The notes under the pieces: generated by a model
Database searches by the model: none
Told to the model about the DNA's origin: nothing
The model's input: the letters and a program-made list of their open reading frames with translations, nothing else
DNA from: Dehalococcoidia bacterium
GTDB lineage: Bacteria; Chloroflexota; Dehalococcoidia; CAUJGQ01
Assembly: GCA_035310145.1 (NCBI GenBank)
Contig: DATGEL010000044.1
Coordinates: forward strand, 1 to 64,000
Length of the DNA: 64,000 bases
Direction: 5' to 3'
Shown: one piece after another, positions 8,345-16,727 of the stretch
Layout of the letters: each line of letters opens with the position of its first letter
Numbering within the stretch: the stretch's first letter is position 1
Translations under genes and position numbers: made by a program

Positions 8345-8635
8345 ATGGCGGAGACGGAAGGCAAGGCTCAGGTAGAGATCGCGTACTGCGTCACCTGACA
8401 GCTCTTCCCCACGGCCGCCTGGATGGCGACCGAGCTGTATGCGGCCTTTGGCAACGACCTTGCCCTGACCCTCACGCCCGCGGGCGGGGGCCGTTTCGAG
8501 GTCTACCTGAACGGTAAGAAGATCTGGGACCGCAAAGAGGCGCCGGGCCGGCCCTACCCCAGCCTGGCCGTGGTGCACGACCTGCACGACGTCGTCGCCG
8601 AGGCGATCGCGGCGGCCGAGGTGCCTGCCCGCTGA
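8345..8635 (+). CDS. SelW/Rdx family selenoprotein with in-frame TGA (Sec18)
   Basis: The ATG at 8345 follows GGAGGTGCAAC. Codon 18 is TGA (8396-8398), and the same frame then continues without interruption to a TGA stop at 8633-8635, giving 96 residues. The N-terminus reads VEIAYCVT-U, the CxxU redox motif of SelW, SelT and Rdx proteins. The rest (LTPAGGGRFEVYLNGKKIW, then GRPYPSLAVVHDLHDVVAEAI) matches that thioredoxin-fold family in order and length. A stem-loop of bacterial SECIS type lies directly after the TGA. The family is thought to act in thiol redox reactions; its substrate is unsettled. A start at 8423 would remove the active-site half, so reading TGA as selenocysteine is far more likely. 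The gene stands alone between minus-strand genes, and no selA, selB, selC or selD is present in the window. Confidence 0.88.
8399..8437 (+). promoter_or_regulatory. Bacterial SECIS-like hairpin after the TGA codon
   Basis: In the mRNA, CAGCUC (8399-8404) pairs with GAGCUG (8432-8437). Above an eight-base bulge, GG (8413-8414) pairs with CC (8430-8431), and CGCC (8416-8419) pairs with GGCG (8425-8428) around the loop UGGAU. Bacterial SelB recognises an apical hairpin about 15-25 bases after UGA; here the loop begins 21 bases after it. The fold was derived by eye. Confidence 0.7.
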
Positions 8636-8725
8636 GCCCGTGCGGCAAACGGTCGTCCTTCGCCGGCGCCCCACGGTCATGGCCTTCGCGCCTTCGCGCC
8701 TTCGCGCATGAAGCCTGGCCGCGGC

Positions 8726-9766
8726 TCAGCGCAGCAGCACCCGCGGCGTGCCCGGCTCCGCCGCGATTACAGCGCCCACCAGCCAGGCGCCGGGCAGGGC
8801 GCGCAGCAGCGGCTCGCACTGCTCGGGCGCGGCAGCGATCACCATGCCGACGCCCATGTTGAAGGTGCGGAACATCTCCATCTCCGGCACGTCGCCCGTG
8901 CGTTGGATGAAGCGGAAGAGCGTCGGCACGTCCCACGAGGAGCGCTCGAACTCGGCCGCCACGCCCTCGGGCAGGATGCGCGGCACATTCTCGTACAGCC
9001 CGCCGCCGGTGATGTGCGCCAGCGCCGTGATGCGCGGCAGGAGCGGCTGTAGCTCGTGCAGGTAGCCTCGGTGCGGCACCATCAGTGCCGCGCCGAGGCT
9101 GGTGTCCGTGCCCGGCACGATCTGCGCCAGCACCTCGCGATCGTGCTGCTCCGTCTCGGCGCCGCCCTGCGCGATCTGGAAGATCCGCCGTACCAGCGAG
9201 TAGCCGTTGGTGTGCAGGCCGTTCGACGGCAGCGCCAGCAGCGCGTCGCCGGGGCGGATGCGCGAGCCGTCCAGCAGGGCCTCGCGCTCGCAGACGCCGA
9301 CGATGAAGCCGGCGATGTCGAAGTCGCCGCGCTCGTAGACGCCGGGCATGTCGGCCGTTTCGCCGCCGATCAGCGAGCAGCCGGCCTCACGGCAGGCCTC
9401 GGCCATGCCCTCGACGATCGCTACTTTCTGGTCTTCGCTCAGGCCGTTGTTGGCAAGGTAGTCGAGGAAGAAGAGCGGCGCGGCGCCGGCGGTGAAGATA
9501 TCGTTGACGCAGTGGTTGACCAGGTCGCGGCCGACCGTGTCGTAGCGGTCCAGCACGCGCGCCAGCTTGACCTTGGTGCCCACGCCGTCGGTGCTGGAGA
9601 CGAGCACCGGCTCGCGGTACGCGCCCAGCTTCCACAGCGCGGCGAACGGCCCGATGCCGGCCAGGACTTCGGGCCGCGCCGTGCCCGCCGCCAGCCGCTT
9701 CATACGCTCGACGGCGCGGTTGGTCGCGTCGATATCCACGCCCGCCGCGGCGTAGGCGTCAGTCAC
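8726..9766 (-). CDS. purM: Phosphoribosylformylglycinamidine cyclo-ligase
   Basis: The product has 346 residues, the normal length for PurM (AIR synthetase), which closes FGAM to aminoimidazole ribotide with ATP in purine synthesis. Family blocks are evident: YAAAGVDIDATNRAVERMK at the N-terminus, LVSSTDGVGTKVKLA, NDIFTAGAAPLFFLDYLA, SLIGGETADMPGVY, PSNGLHTNGYSLVR, ITGGGLYENVPRILPEG and MFRTFNMGVGMV. It lies 110 bases downstream of purF on the same strand and is probably co-transcribed with it. Confidence 0.97.
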   Translation of the reverse strand: MTDAYAAAGVDIDATNRAVERMKRLAAGTARPEVLAGIGPFAALWKLGAYREPVLVSSTDGVGTKVKLARVLDRYDTVGRDLVNHCVNDIFTAGAAPLFFLDYLANNGLSEDQKVAIVEGMAEACREAGCSLIGGETADMPGVYERGDFDIAGFIVGVCEREALLDGSRIRPGDALLALPSNGLHTNGYSLVRRIFQIAQGGAETEQHDREVLAQIVPGTDTSLGAALMVPHRGYLHELQPLLPRITALAHITGGGLYENVPRILPEGVAAEFERSSWDVPTLFRFIQRTGDVPEMEMFRTFNMGVGMVIAAAPEQCEPLLRALPGAWLVGAVIAAEPGTPRVLLR

Positions 9767-9876
9767 GGCCAGCAGCCGTGCGGATGACAGGTGACAATGG
9801 AGTCAGCAGCCGACGGCCCGGCCAGGCTCAGCGCTAACCGCCCCATCTGTACCCTGAAACCAGTCACCGTAACCCC

Positions 9877-11466
9877 TCACCGTACCCCGTCGTGCGGGTG
9901 GTCGGCGTCGCCGGCGGCGACGAGCGCGGGCTGGCGGTAGTCTGTGCCTTCCAGCGTGAGCTTGTCGAACTCGAGCTGCACGGGCACCGGGTAGTGGCCG
10001 GTGAAGCAGGCGAGGCAGAAGCTCTCGCGCGGCATGCCCGTGGCGTGGATCAGGCCGTCCAGGCTCAGATAGCCGAGGCTGTCGGCGCCGCTCACGCGCT
10101 CGATCTCCTCGACGGAAATGCGCGCCGCCAAAAGCTCCTTACGTGTGGCCATGTCCACGCCGAAGTGGCAGGGATGGCGGATCGGCGGGGCGCAGATGCG
10201 GAGGTGGATCTCGCGGGCGCCGGCGTCGCGGATCATCTTCACCACGCGCGGCGTGGTCGTGCCGCGCACGATCGAGTCGTCCACCACCACCACGCGCTGG
10301 CCCTCCAGCACTTCGCGCACCGGGTTGAACTTCAGGTGCACGCCCGTCTCGCGCAGCCGCTGGTCGGGCTGGATGAAGGTGCGGCCCACGTAGCGGTTCT
10401 TCATCAGCCCCTCGGCGAAGGGGATGCCGGAGGCACGGGCATAGCCCACGGCGGCGGCCGTGGCCGAGTCGGGCACGCCGATCACGATATCGGCGTCCAC
10501 CGGGTACTCGTTCGCCAGCTCGGCGCCCATCGCCATGCGCATCGGGTAGATGCGGCGGTCGCGGATGATGCTGTCGGGCCGCGAGAAATAGATGTACTCG
10601 AAGACGCAGAAGGCGTCCTGCTTCGACTCCACCGCCTGCTCGGCGTGCATCCCGTCGGCGTCGAGGATCACAACCTCGCCCGGCTCGACCTCGCGCACGT
10701 ACTCGGCGCCCAGGTGATCGAGGGCGCAGGTTTCCGAGGCGATGCACCAGCCGCCGCCCAGCCGGCCGATGCAGAGCGGGCGGTTGCCCATCGGGTCGCG
10801 CACGCCGATCACTTTGTCCGGCGTGAGAATCGTGAGGCAGTAGGCGCCCTCGATGCGGCGCATGACGTGGCGCAGCCGCTCCACCCAGGTGAAGCCGGGC
10901 GCCATGCTCAGCATGCGGGCGATCAGCTCCGAGTCGGTGGAGGTGGTCAGCTCGTGCCCTTGCTCTTCGAGCTGGCGACGCAAAATCGGCGCGTTGACGA
11001 GGTTGCCGTTGTGCGCCAGGGCGATCTCCCCGCGTTGGCCGATGGTGTGGATCGGCTGGGCGTTGGCGATGCGGCTGGAGCCGGTGGTCGAGTAGCGCGT
11101 GTGGCCGATGCCCAGGTGGCCGGGCAGGTGCGCCAGGTCTTCCTCTTCGAAGACCTGCGCCACGAGGCCCATGCCCGTGCGCACGTGCAGGCTGCCCTTG
11201 TCCGCCGTGGCGATGCCGGCGCTCTCCTGCCCGCGGTGTTGCAGGGCGAAGAGGCCGTAAAAGGTGAGGCGGGCGACCTGCTCTTCCGGCAGATAGACGC
11301 CGAAGACACCGCAGGCCTCTTTGAGCTCGTCGGTTGCCGCCGCCGGGGCGAGCGCCAGGTCGGCCGGCAGTGGCCGCGAGCCAAGCGCGGGCATAGCCGG
11401 CAAGGTGCGCACCGCGGCGCCGGCAGAGGACCGATCGACGGGCGTGCCATCATGCTGCTGCATCAT
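9877..11466 (-). CDS. purF: Amidophosphoribosyltransferase
   Basis: The product has 529 residues. PurF transfers ammonia from glutamine to PRPP in the first committed step of purine synthesis. The glutaminase nucleophile is Cys52 in KEACGVFGVY; the preceding 51 residues would form an unusually long propeptide, so the true start may be a later ATG such as that of MPALGSRPL. Other family blocks are ALQHRGQESAGIA, GIGHTRYSTTG, ALAHNGNLVN and STDSE. The phosphoribosyltransferase motif is VVVVDDSIVRGTTT. Cysteines near the C-terminus (RICAPPIRHPCHFG, SFCLACFTGHYP) suggest the 4Fe-4S-containing B. subtilis type. It heads the purF-purM unit. Confidence 0.96.
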   Translation of the reverse strand: MMQQHDGTPVDRSSAGAAVRTLPAMPALGSRPLPADLALAPAAATDELKEACGVFGVYLPEEQVARLTFYGLFALQHRGQESAGIATADKGSLHVRTGMGLVAQVFEEEDLAHLPGHLGIGHTRYSTTGSSRIANAQPIHTIGQRGEIALAHNGNLVNAPILRRQLEEQGHELTTSTDSELIARMLSMAPGFTWVERLRHVMRRIEGAYCLTILTPDKVIGVRDPMGNRPLCIGRLGGGWCIASETCALDHLGAEYVREVEPGEVVILDADGMHAEQAVESKQDAFCVFEYIYFSRPDSIIRDRRIYPMRMAMGAELANEYPVDADIVIGVPDSATAAAVGYARASGIPFAEGLMKNRYVGRTFIQPDQRLRETGVHLKFNPVREVLEGQRVVVVDDSIVRGTTTPRVVKMIRDAGAREIHLRICAPPIRHPCHFGVDMATRKELLAARISVEEIERVSGADSLGYLSLDGLIHATGMPRESFCLACFTGHYPVPVQLEFDKLTLEGTDYRQPALVAAGDADHPHDGVR

Positions 11467-11597
11467 CAGCCTGCCTGCGGGTACACGCCAGTACGGTGGA
11501 AACGGTGCGCGGGAACGCGGGCAACGGCCATTCGCTCAAGTTCGTCTCTGCTTCCGCAGCGAGAGGGGACGCGTCCCTGCGGCGAACTGACACCTTT

Positions 11598-11627
11598 ATG
11601 GTACGGCCCGCCCCGCCGAAGGGTCAA
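11598..11627 (-). promoter_or_regulatory. Candidate sigma-70 promoter for purF-purM
   Basis: On the minus strand TTGACC (11622-11627) is separated by 18 bases from TACCAT (11598-11603). This would give a leader of about 125 bases before the purF ATG. No purine riboswitch core was recognised in that leader. Confidence 0.4.
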
Positions 11628-11727
11628 ACCCGCCGCACGACGTAACAACGCGCCGCGGCGACCCGCGCCTCGCCCGTGCTCGGTGAACGCACGCAACAAC
11701 GAACCGCGCAGCGCCGCACCCGGCGGC

Positions 11728-11770
11728 TTGACAGCCCGCGCGCGATGGCCCATCGTTCAAACAGATGTTT
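11728..11770 (+). promoter_or_regulatory. Promoter/operator overlapping the TetR start codon
   Basis: A perfect TTGACA lies at 11728-11733, with a weak -10 (CATCGT, 11751-11756) 17 bases later. That places transcription start within a few bases of the TetR ATG at 11765. The imperfect palindrome TTCAAACAGATGTTTAAG (AAACA-GA-TGTTT core, 11758-11769) covers the start codon. No ribosome site precedes the ATG, so a leaderless, autorepressed transcript is plausible. Confidence 0.45.
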
Positions 11771-12370
11771 AAGTCTCAACGGGATGGAGATGCCGATGCC
11801 CGCGACCGCATCCTGCGCGCCGCCGCGGAGGAGATCGCGGCCAGCGGCTGGGGCGGCGTGCGCATCCGCGCCGTGGCCGAGCGCGCCGGGGTCAACGTCG
11901 CCATGCCGCACTACTACTTCGGCTCGCGCGAGGCGCTGCTCAAGGCCGCCACGCTGGCGCTGCTCGAGGCCGAGTTTCGCGAGCCGGGCGAGCTGCTGCT
12001 GCGCGCCCGCAGCCTGCAGGAGGCGGTGCAAGGGATGATCGGCTGGATCGGCCGCTACGACCCGGCCGCGCCGGCGCACCGAGTCTTCGGGGAGGCGTTG
12101 CTCGAAGTCGTGCGCGACGAAGCGCTGCGGGTGCAGCTCGGCCCGATCCTCGCCGGCTTCCGCGCACGGTTGACCGAGCTGGCAGCGTCCGGGTCCTTGC
12201 CGCCGGGCGCCGAGCCGGCCGGCGCGGCCGCAGTGCTCGCCGCCACGATGGACGGCCTGCTGCTGCACCGCGTCTCCGACCCGGCGACCGATCTGGCCGC
12301 GGCGGCACGGACGCTGGCGGCCCTGCTCGACGGGCGGCGGCCAGCGGGCGACGGGGGAGATACGCGATGA
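11765..12370 (+). CDS. TetR/AcrR family transcriptional regulator
   Basis: The product has 201 residues. The N-terminal DNA-binding domain (about residues 14-60) is clear: RDRILRAAAEEIAASGWGGVRIRAVAERAGVNVAMPHYYFGSREALLKAA, with the typical YYFGSRE turn. The remaining helices form the ligand and dimer domain, which is variable and gives no clue to the effector. The stop codon overlaps the ATG of the ABC ATPase (ATGA), so it is the first gene of a three-gene transcript and probably represses its own transporter operon. Confidence 0.92.
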   Translation: MFKSQRDGDADARDRILRAAAEEIAASGWGGVRIRAVAERAGVNVAMPHYYFGSREALLKAATLALLEAEFREPGELLLRARSLQEAVQGMIGWIGRYDPAAPAHRVFGEALLEVVRDEALRVQLGPILAGFRARLTELAASGSLPPGAEPAGAAAVLAATMDGLLLHRVSDPATDLAAAARTLAALLDGRRPAGDGGDTR

Positions 12371-12987
12371 CCGCGGCAACTGAGCCGGTGCTCGAAGCGC
12401 GCGATCTGCGCCGCACCTACGGACGCCACAAGGTGCTCAACGGCGTCAGCTTCGCCGTGCGGCCGGGCGAGCTGGTGGGCATCGTCGGCGAGAACGGCGC
12501 CGGCAAGTCGACGCTGCTCAAGATCCTGGCGGGCGAGCTGCGGCCGGACACCGGCGACGTGCTGCTGCGCGGCGGCGCCGGCTACTGTCCACAGTTGCCT
12601 GTCTTGAACGAGGCGCTGAGCGTGCAGCAGCACCTCGACTACTTTGCCGCCGCCTACGCGCTGCACGATCTTTCCTATGCCGACGCGCTGGTGCAGAAGC
12701 TGGCTTTTAGTCAGTACCGCGCCGCGCGCGTCGGCGCCCTGAGCGGCGGCACGCGGCAGAAGCTGAACCTGACGCTGGCGCTGATGCACCGCCCCGGCCT
12801 GCTGCTGCTCGATGAGCCCTATCAAGGCTTCGACTGGGAGACGTATTTGCGCTTCTGGGACCTGGCGCTCGACTGCCGTGCCCAGGGCGTGGCCGTGCTG
12901 GTGATCTCGCACCTGCTGTTCGAGCGCGAGCGCTTCGACCGCATCGCGCACCTGCGCGGCGGCCGCATCGAGGAGTACAGGCCATGA
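12367..12987 (+). CDS. ABC transporter ATP-binding protein
   Basis: The product has 206 residues and is compact. Walker A is GENGAGKST (about residues 42-50), the Q-loop is YCPQLPVLNE, the signature is LSGGTRQK, Walker B is LLLLDEPYQGFD, and the switch histidine is in VISHLL. It is shorter than average and has no C-terminal extension. It is coupled by ATGA overlaps to the TetR gene before it and to the permease gene after it, forming a self-contained regulator-exporter operon. Confidence 0.93.
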   Translation: MTAATEPVLEARDLRRTYGRHKVLNGVSFAVRPGELVGIVGENGAGKSTLLKILAGELRPDTGDVLLRGGAGYCPQLPVLNEALSVQQHLDYFAAAYALHDLSYADALVQKLAFSQYRAARVGALSGGTRQKLNLTLALMHRPGLLLLDEPYQGFDWETYLRFWDLALDCRAQGVAVLVISHLLFERERFDRIAHLRGGRIEEYRP

Positions 12988-13874
12988 GGGCGAGCGCGCT
13001 GCGCGGTCTGCTGCCCGGTCACGCGGTGAGCGCCGCGGCGCCCGTGGAGGCAACGGCCGCCACGAGCGGGACACGCGTCGCCGGCCGCTACCGCACGGCG
13101 CTGAAGGCGCTGCTGATTGAGCAGGGCCGTAACCACACGGCGTTGCTGCTGCTCGTCGGCTTCGTGCCGCTCTGGTACGGGTTGATGGTGGTGCTGGTGC
13201 CGGCCGACGCCGTGGCCTTCCGCTTCCGCGTCACCGGCCAGTTCCTGCAGGTGAACGGCCAGCAACTCTCGCTGATCACCGCCGGGTTGAACGCGATCAC
13301 ACTGATCGTCGGCTTCGTGCTGTTCAGCGCCACGCGCCGCGGCATGGCCTTCGACCGGCGCCTGGCGCTGGCGGGCTATCCGCGCGGCACCTTGCTCTGG
13401 GCGAAGCTGACGGCGCTGACGCTCGTCTCCGCCGCCGTCGCGCTCTACGCCAGCGTGGTCCTGCTCGCCTTCTGGCGACCAGGCGGGCTGTTGTTGATCT
13501 TCGCCGGCTGCTTCTGCGCGGCGCTGACCTACGGCGCCTTCGGTTTCCTGCTGGGCGTGCTGGTGCGCGGCGAGCTGGAAGGCTTCTTCCTGGTGATCAT
13601 GCTCAGCCTGATGGACGCGTTCTTGCAGAACCCGATCGGCAATCCGGCCGCGAACAAGGACCTGCTCGCCTACTTCCCGACCTTTGCGCCCACGCAGCTC
13701 GCCGTCGCCGGGGGGTTCACGTCTGCCTTCCCCGACCGCTACATCGGGCTTGCGCTCGCCTGGGCCGCCGCCTTCGCCCTGCTCGGCTCCCTGATCTTCG
13801 CCGTCCGCACGCGCATCGCCGGCCGACGCACCGCAAACGCTCGCCCTCCGGCAGCCATCAACCTCGGCGGCTGA
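12984..13874 (+). CDS. ABC-2 type transporter permease
   Basis: The product has 296 residues with about six hydrophobic segments: HTALLLLVGFVPLWYGLMVVL, LITAGLNAITLIVGFVLF, LTALTLVSAAVALYASVVLLAF, GLLLIFAGCFCAALTYGAFGFLLGVL, FFLVIMLSLMDAFL and LALAWAAAFALLGSLIFAV. The layout and the phrase 'RRGMAFDRRLALAGYPRG' between segments fit ABC-2 exporters. Its ATG overlaps the stop of the ATPase gene. With the ATPase it should form a membrane exporter under control of the TetR gene; the substrate is unknown. Confidence 0.88.
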   Translation: MRASALRGLLPGHAVSAAAPVEATAATSGTRVAGRYRTALKALLIEQGRNHTALLLLVGFVPLWYGLMVVLVPADAVAFRFRVTGQFLQVNGQQLSLITAGLNAITLIVGFVLFSATRRGMAFDRRLALAGYPRGTLLWAKLTALTLVSAAVALYASVVLLAFWRPGGLLLIFAGCFCAALTYGAFGFLLGVLVRGELEGFFLVIMLSLMDAFLQNPIGNPAANKDLLAYFPTFAPTQLAVAGGFTSAFPDRYIGLALAWAAAFALLGSLIFAVRTRIAGRRTANARPPAAINLGG

Positions 13875-13896
13875 GCGACTCGCCGGGGCGCGCCGG

Positions 13897-15218
13897 TCAG
13901 GAGCCGATGCGGACGATCTCCCGTCCGTGCGCGGCGGTGATGGCGATTCCCGAGAGGTCTGGCCCGCCGTCGCGCAGGTGAACGGCGTCTGAGCGGTTGC
14001 CGGCGGCGAAGATGCCGCCACCAACCTTGAGCTGGTCGACCTCGCCCTCGATCTCCACACTCACCACGTCGTCGCCGGCGGTCAGGACCTTGCCGCCGAT
14101 GTGGACGGCGCCGACCTTGCCGCCGGGCTTGACGCTGAAGGCGATCGCCTTGAGCGAGACCTGAACGCCCTTGACCAGGCTTTGGCCCTCGCCGCCCTCC
14201 GTGCTCAGGTCCCCGGCGATCTCCAGCAGCGGCAGCGGCTTGCTGATCTGGACCCCTACCGAGCCGTCACCGTGAGTGGCGATCGAGCCGAACGAGGCAT
14301 GCCGCAGCGACCCGTCGTACAGGTTGAAGCCGCGGGCGCCCGCGCCGAAGGTCTGGATCGGCGCCGGCACCTCCAGCCGGTCGATCTGACCGAAGTTGAC
14401 AAAGCCGATCCCACTGGGGCCGAGGGATGTCACGGCCGCGGTCGCGGTCCAGGTGGACACCGCGCCCCAGTTATCGAGCACCATGTCGTTCTGCCCGTTC
14501 GTCGTCACCGGCCCGGCGTTGACGACCCGGTCCACGACCGCGCCGGAGATGACAAACACACCACCGGAGATCAGATCGGGGGTGCCGGCGGGGATCCCGC
14601 CGTCGGTGTGGATCTCCCCGGTTCGCAGGATCGAGACCCGGACGGTCCCGCCATCAGCGACGCCGTCCCAGTTGCCATGGCCGCCCACAAACACGCGCTA
14701 CCGCGTACCGGCGACTCGCGGCTGCCCGCCGCAATGTCGAGCAGCTCCGCCGTGATGGTCACGCCTGCATCGGGCTGTCGATTCCAGAGGGTGAAGGCGC
14801 CCTGGAGCGCTTCCACACCGAAGCCATGCGGCCGCTCGGCGCGCCCGCGCACGTCGGCGCTGGCGATCATCAACCCTTCTACGCGTACGTGACCGGAACG
14901 CACGTTGTCCGCGGCGAGCAGCAGCACCTGTCCCGTCGCGCGCACGCTTCGCAGGCTCAGCGTGCCAAGGTCCTCAACACTGGTGTCATTGAGGATCGCG
15001 ACCTCATCGTCGGCGGTCAGGATGGTGACACCATCCAGTTCGTTGTTCCGCGTCAGCCGCACACCCTTGGCGCCGAAGCGTAGTGTGCCCCCGCGCAGGC
15101 GCACGCCGGGGCCGAGGGTGATCATCGGCATGCCGCCGAGACTGCCGCGCACCTCGATCTCGCCGGTCGAGGACTCCACAGCCGCGAGCAGCTCCTGCGC
15201 CGTCGTCACGATAGTCAT
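13897..15218 (-). pseudogene. Right-handed beta-helix-like protein gene split by one frameshift
   Basis: Reading starts at an ATG at 15218 (GAGGA upstream) as MTIVTTAQELLAAVESSTGE and runs to about 14720. There the coherent reading moves to another frame near RVFVGGHGNWDGVADGG and continues to the stop at 13897. Together the halves make about 440 residues of regularly spaced short beta-strand repeats (for example VRLRGGTLRFGAKGVRLTRN, and later GRVVNAG/GIGFVNFGQIDRL types), as in parallel beta-helix proteins. Past the shift the first frame continues into compositionally poor sequence, which supports a real single-base indel at about 14695-14720. Whether this is a mutation or an assembly error cannot be told here. 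The first ATG overlaps the stop of the YbjN-like gene (ATGA). Confidence 0.65.
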
Positions 15219-16168
15219 GGCCGTCGTCCTCCTGGCCTCGGTGCAATTGAGCAATCGAGTAATGCCGGATCCGGCCGGCACTCGTCCCCGTGAAGCGACA
15301 CGAACGCAGCGGCGCCTGCAAGGTCGAACAAGCATAGTCCCGCGATCTCGTGCGCGCATAACCCAAGTCCGAGGCTGGTCGCTAGCGGCTGAGGGCGCCG
15401 CACGGTCACGCCAAGGCGGTCAGGGATCGCGCTCCCTTGCAGGCGCATCCGGCGCTTCGCCTGCCGCCCCGCGCCGCGCCCGGATCGCCTCCGCGGCGGC
15501 GGCGCTGAAAGGGTCGGAGGGGTGTACTCTCGGAGGAAGGCGGCGTCGATGCGGTCGATCGCCTCCGGGTCCAGCACCGCGGCTTCGAGCTTCGGCCCGT
15601 CTTCCGGGCCGCCGGGGCCGCCGTCGTCGGGACCGCCGTCGCCGTCAGGACCGTTGTCGCCGTGGTCGAAGCCGGCCTGGTAGCGGGCCAGCGCCTCCTC
15701 GGCCGAAAGGCCGCCCCAGAGCACCGCCTGCAGGAGCGGATAGCAGCGATCGACCTCGGCGCAGACGCAGGAGACGGCCTGCATGATCTGCGCGAAGCTC
15801 AGCTCGGCCGCGCCGGTGGGCAGCACCGTGCCGAAGGAGAGGCTGTGGCCGCCGAAGCGGTAGAGCATGAACGCGCCGAACAGCATGGCGCCGTTGAGGA
15901 GCAGCGCCAGGCGGCAGGCCTCGCCCAGCCGCGCCGGCTCGGCCAGCGCCGGGGCGAAGAGACCGATGTCGTGCTGGTAGATCGCGCAGTAGCCCAGCTC
16001 GGGCGAGACGGTCAGCCGCAACTCGTGCGGCACGCGATCGCAGCCGTGGCGCAGGTAGAGCGAAGGCTCCCCCTCGGCGCGGTCGTAGCAGACGCCCGCG
16101 GCGTCGAACAGCGCTTCCAGGCGCTCGATCGTGAACTGGCTGAGCGGCTGGGACACGGACTCGGACAC
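15215..16168 (-). CDS. YbjN-like domain protein with low-complexity C-terminus
   Basis: The GTG at 16168 is chosen because GGAGGT lies eight bases upstream, giving 317 residues; a longer upstream frame has no such site. Residues 10-160 (FTIERLEALFDAAGVCYDRAEG..., LLLNGAMLFGAFML, LSFGTVLPTGAAELSFAQIMQAV) resemble the YbjN/type III secretion chaperone-like fold. A Gly/Asp/Pro-rich linker follows, then about 90 residues rich in Arg with no recognisable fold. That region may be out of the ancestral frame. YbjN proteins are described as putative sensory regulators without a defined activity. The stop overlaps the ATG of the beta-helix gene. Confidence 0.65.
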   Translation of the reverse strand: MSESVSQPLSQFTIERLEALFDAAGVCYDRAEGEPSLYLRHGCDRVPHELRLTVSPELGYCAIYQHDIGLFAPALAEPARLGEACRLALLLNGAMLFGAFMLYRFGGHSLSFGTVLPTGAAELSFAQIMQAVSCVCAEVDRCYPLLQAVLWGGLSAEEALARYQAGFDHGDNGPDGDGGPDDGGPGGPEDGPKLEAAVLDPEAIDRIDAAFLREYTPPTLSAPPPRRRSGRGAGRQAKRRMRLQGSAIPDRLGVTVRRPQPLATSLGLGLCAHEIAGLCLFDLAGAAAFVSLHGDECRPDPALLDCSIAPRPGGRRP

Positions 16169-16727
16169 GGGCGCCACCTCCACGAAGCTTCCTGCACGGC
16201 CGGGCACACAGCGCGCCGGCCGCCACGATTCCTGCCTGCTGTTCCGCGCGAGCGCGCGAACTGCGACGCGCGCCGGGCCGAAGGCGGCAGGCAAGCCGGA
16301 GCCAGCCGCGCGCAGACAGGGCCGCGGGGCTCCGTCAGCAGGAGATCTGGAGGGGGATCAGGTAACGGCTGAACGCATGACGCCACCTCGCATCTGCTGG
16401 CGAGCGGGCGTCTGTTCAGCCGCCGCGCTCTCGGAGAGGCCCCATGAACCGGTACGCACCGATTCCAGCACCTTGGCCGAGCGCCGAAAGCTCCGCTCGG
16501 GTCGGTTGCTGCGCCGGTGATGCGCGTTCCGCGCACCCCGGTGCTCTGCATGGGGGAGGCTGACTGAGCATCCTCACCCTCAGGATACCCGATTGCGAAA
16601 CGTTTGTGCGAATTTCCGCATCGCGAACGTGTTGCAGCTTCACCGTTCGGCAACCCAAACACCGTGCCGCTTGACGGCCCGGCCGTGGCGGCGCTCAATA
16701 GCGGCACGGCAACAAGGGGGTGAGACG
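16169..16727. other. Divergent intergenic region, YbjN-like gene to P450
   Basis: About 560 bases should hold promoters for both flanking genes. The imperfect direct repeat GCGAAACGTTTG / GCGAACGTGTTG around 16595-16640 could be a regulator site. No coding or RNA gene was recognised. Confidence 0.35.

Noticed and set aside
11467-11597. Purine riboswitch in the purF leader
   Set aside because: The conserved junction and loop sequences of the purine aptamer are not present.
9892-11772. A 626-codon open frame on the plus strand
   Set aside because: It is antisense to purF, and its composition (strings of His, Ala, Arg, Val) is typical of a shadow frame.
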